From Candidatus Kaiserbacteria bacterium (GTDB taxonomy: Bacteria > Patescibacteriota > Minisyncoccia > Phycocordibacterales > UBA2100): a stretch of 6,573 nt of DNA. Position numbers and translations under genes: made by a program. Positions 5,740 through 6,573 of this stretch are shown here, piece after piece. Below the pieces are notes generated by a model. That model was not told where the DNA came from, searched no databases, and worked only from the letters and a program-made list of their open reading frames with translations. Each line of letters opens with the position of its first letter. Positions within the stretch are counted from its first letter, which is position 1. The stretch lies in the NCBI GenBank assembly GCA_026996985.1, contig JALWJR010000018.1, forward strand, positions 1-6,573, written 5' to 3'.

Positions 5740-5775
5740 GTGGTACATTATCACAAATTGTAGCTACAAAGTCAA
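5740..5775 (-). promoter_or_regulatory. clpB promoter with extended -10 and near-leaderless start
   Basis: TTGACT (5775 to 5770, five of six consensus bases) and GATAAT (5752 to 5747, five of six) are separated by exactly 17 bases, and the -10 is preceded by TGt, making it an extended -10. The predicted start is near 5740, about 3 nt before the first ATG at 5737. The -35 overlaps the stop codon of the upstream gene (5772-5774). Confidence 0.78.
5758..5769. promoter_or_regulatory. 12-bp perfect palindrome in the clpB promoter spacer, candidate operator
   Basis: TTGTAGCTACAA is a perfect palindrome lying wholly within the 17-bp spacer, directly abutting the -35. A dimeric repressor bound here would block RNA polymerase. 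It does not match CIRCE (HrcA), the CtsR heptad repeats or HAIR (HspR). That it is an operator is inferred from position and symmetry alone. Confidence 0.42.
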
Positions 5776-6573
5776 GGATTTTGCGTTGAAGTTGAATTTA
5801 AAGCCTCTGCAGCCGATGCCGCCTGTTGAGAGTTTTCGTCATTTTGTGTTTGAGAGTTTTGTTGTGTGGAAGTTGAATTTTCGTCGGTGTTTTCTTCTTC
5901 AGGTTCAGACTGTTTTGATTCAGACGAGTATTGGGAGACGGCCGAAAGTAAAGATCTGCCAACCAAAAACCATTTTGGACCATTGGCTCTTGCAGTTTGA
6001 GTGCTTATACCTAAAACCGCTCCTCCGTCAACTACCGCAATAGAGCCGGGTAAAACTTCATCTGAAACGGAAATTTTAAACATTCCGACTGAAAGTTCAG
6101 ATACGATTCCTTCTGAAACCGAAATTCCGTTTTTTCCGCTTATTAAAATAACCGGCATTCCAAGCTCTGTTTTCTCTCCATAGATAGATGCGGGCGCAGG
6201 CACCTTGTCTCCTTTAAGCAGAAGAAGGGCTATACTTTTTTCTTCGTCGGTAAAAACTGTTTGGGCTTCATAAGTATCTTCTTGAGTTTTTACGGTAAAG
6301 GATTCGGTGCCTGCCGGCAGTGTTTTGGCATCTGTGGCAACCAGTCCGCTGTTTGAAATTGCAACACCTTTACTTAAAAACTTGTCGCCAAGATAAATGG
6401 AGACAACCGAAGGGGTTATTTTGTTTATGGAATCTTTGACTATTTGGGTTCTGTCGGGAGTTTGAACGGTTTCTTTTATAACTTTTGTTACAACCTCCGG
6501 AGGGGTGACTTTTTCAACTGTTTTTACAACCGTACGTTGTACCACGCGAGTTATATCTTTCGGAGCCTGCTCC
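5772..6573 (-). CDS. Degenerate trypsin/HtrA-like domain protein (probable pseudoprotease), 5' end cut by window edge
   Basis: The frame is open to the window edge, so 266 C-terminal residues are visible and the true start and any signal or membrane segment lie beyond base 6573; the internal GTG at 6545 is not a convincing start. A V/T/K-rich linker (visible residues about 1-40) leads to a region with HtrA-like order: [10 protein letters not shown] (54-63), [19 protein letters not shown] (67-85), [14 protein letters not shown] (107-120), and [21 protein letters not shown] (170-190). Aligned by eye to S1C proteases, the catalytic His becomes Lys83, the Asp becomes Ser113, and the GNSGGP nucleophile loop is shortened to PGSIAV. 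The last ~60 residues are N/Q/S/T/E-rich and disordered, with NSTSTQ twice (5862-5879, 5781-5798). The likely role is extracytoplasmic scaffold or binding rather than cleavage. It is upstream of clpB, whose promoter overlaps its stop. Confidence 0.72.
   Translation of the reverse strand, partial: EQAPKDITRVVQRTVVKTVEKVTPPEVVTKVIKETVQTPDRTQIVKDSINKITPSVVSIYLGDKFLSKGVAISNSGLVATDAKTLPAGTESFTVKTQEDTYEAQTVFTDEEKSIALLLLKGDKVPAPASIYGEKTELGMPVILISGKNGISVSEGIVSELSVGMFKISVSDEVLPGSIAVVDGGAVLGISTQTARANGPKWFLVGRSLLSAVSQYSSESKQSEPEEENTDENSTSTQQNSQTQNDENSQQAASAAEALNSTSTQNP

Noticed and set aside
5738..5790. CtsR, CIRCE or HAIR operator for clpB
   Set aside because: Only one AGTCAA-like heptad exists (the -35 complement), with no tandem partner; no TTAGCACTC/GAGTGCTAA or CTTGAGT/ACTCAAG repeats.
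5558..6043. Plus-strand open frame across the clpB promoter and protease-like tail
   Set aside because: Covers the start of clpB and the low-complexity tail in antisense, with no domain or ribosome-binding signal.
1..6573. Alternative genetic code with TGA read as glycine
   Set aside because: TGA is the stop in the ATGA overlap at 1138 and at 5772, and no conserved gene has an in-frame TGA.
1..6573. CRISPR array, IS element or complete mobile element
   Set aside because: No regularly spaced repeats, transposase or integrase coding sequence, or terminal repeats found; only the short tRNA 3'-end duplication is suggestive.

Overview
The window reads as compact bacterial chromosome. Every supported gene lies on the minus strand, so transcription runs from high to low coordinates. 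No Shine-Dalgarno motif is visible before any start codon, intergenic gaps are short, and TGA is used as a stop with the standard code. The degenerate trypsin-like protein, the variant DEDDh exonuclease and the short RlmH are compatible with a Candidate Phyla Radiation (Patescibacteria/Parcubacteria-like) genome. That placement is an inference from general character and is not proven. TGA ends two genes (at 5772 and 1138) and no gene has it in frame, which argues against the TGA=Gly code of Gracilibacteria/Absconditabacteria.

In order of transcription: (1) 6573-5772, the 3' part of a secreted or anchored trypsin/HtrA-fold protein whose catalytic His, Asp and GNSGG motif are all missing, with an N/Q/S/T/E-rich tail. 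(2) A well-formed promoter whose -35 overlaps that gene's stop and whose spacer holds a 12-bp palindrome, driving clpB (5737-3074), an 887-residue AAA+ disaggregase. This ClpB has a complete ClpB-type middle domain but also a ClpC/ClpA-like 'LGF' loop of the kind that docks on ClpP. (3) A second good promoter driving tRNA-Tyr(GUA) (3027-2944), followed by a hairpin and a partial copy of the tRNA 3' end with a matching 5' acceptor-like heptamer. (4) rlmH (2867-2433), ending in a large 14-bp-stem palindrome. (5) A tightly packed group: a DEDDh-type 3'-5' exonuclease, a SAM methyltransferase (overlapping it), a 5'(3')-deoxyribonucleotidase (ATGA overlap) and glmS (5-nt gap, truncated by the window edge).

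Functionally the window joins protein quality control (ClpB), translation (tRNA-Tyr, RlmH), nucleotide/nucleic-acid turnover (exonuclease, deoxyribonucleotidase), an unassigned methyltransferase and amino-sugar/cell-envelope precursor supply (GlmS). The points most worth attention are the hybrid ClpB, -10 elements placed so that transcripts would start at or within three bases of the ATG for three genes, the palindrome inside the clpB promoter, the pseudo-tRNA next to tRNA-Tyr, the inactive protease fold, and the loss of a catalytic Asp in the exonuclease. I found no CRISPR array, IS element or complete mobile element, and no stretch over 300 bases lacks a gene.
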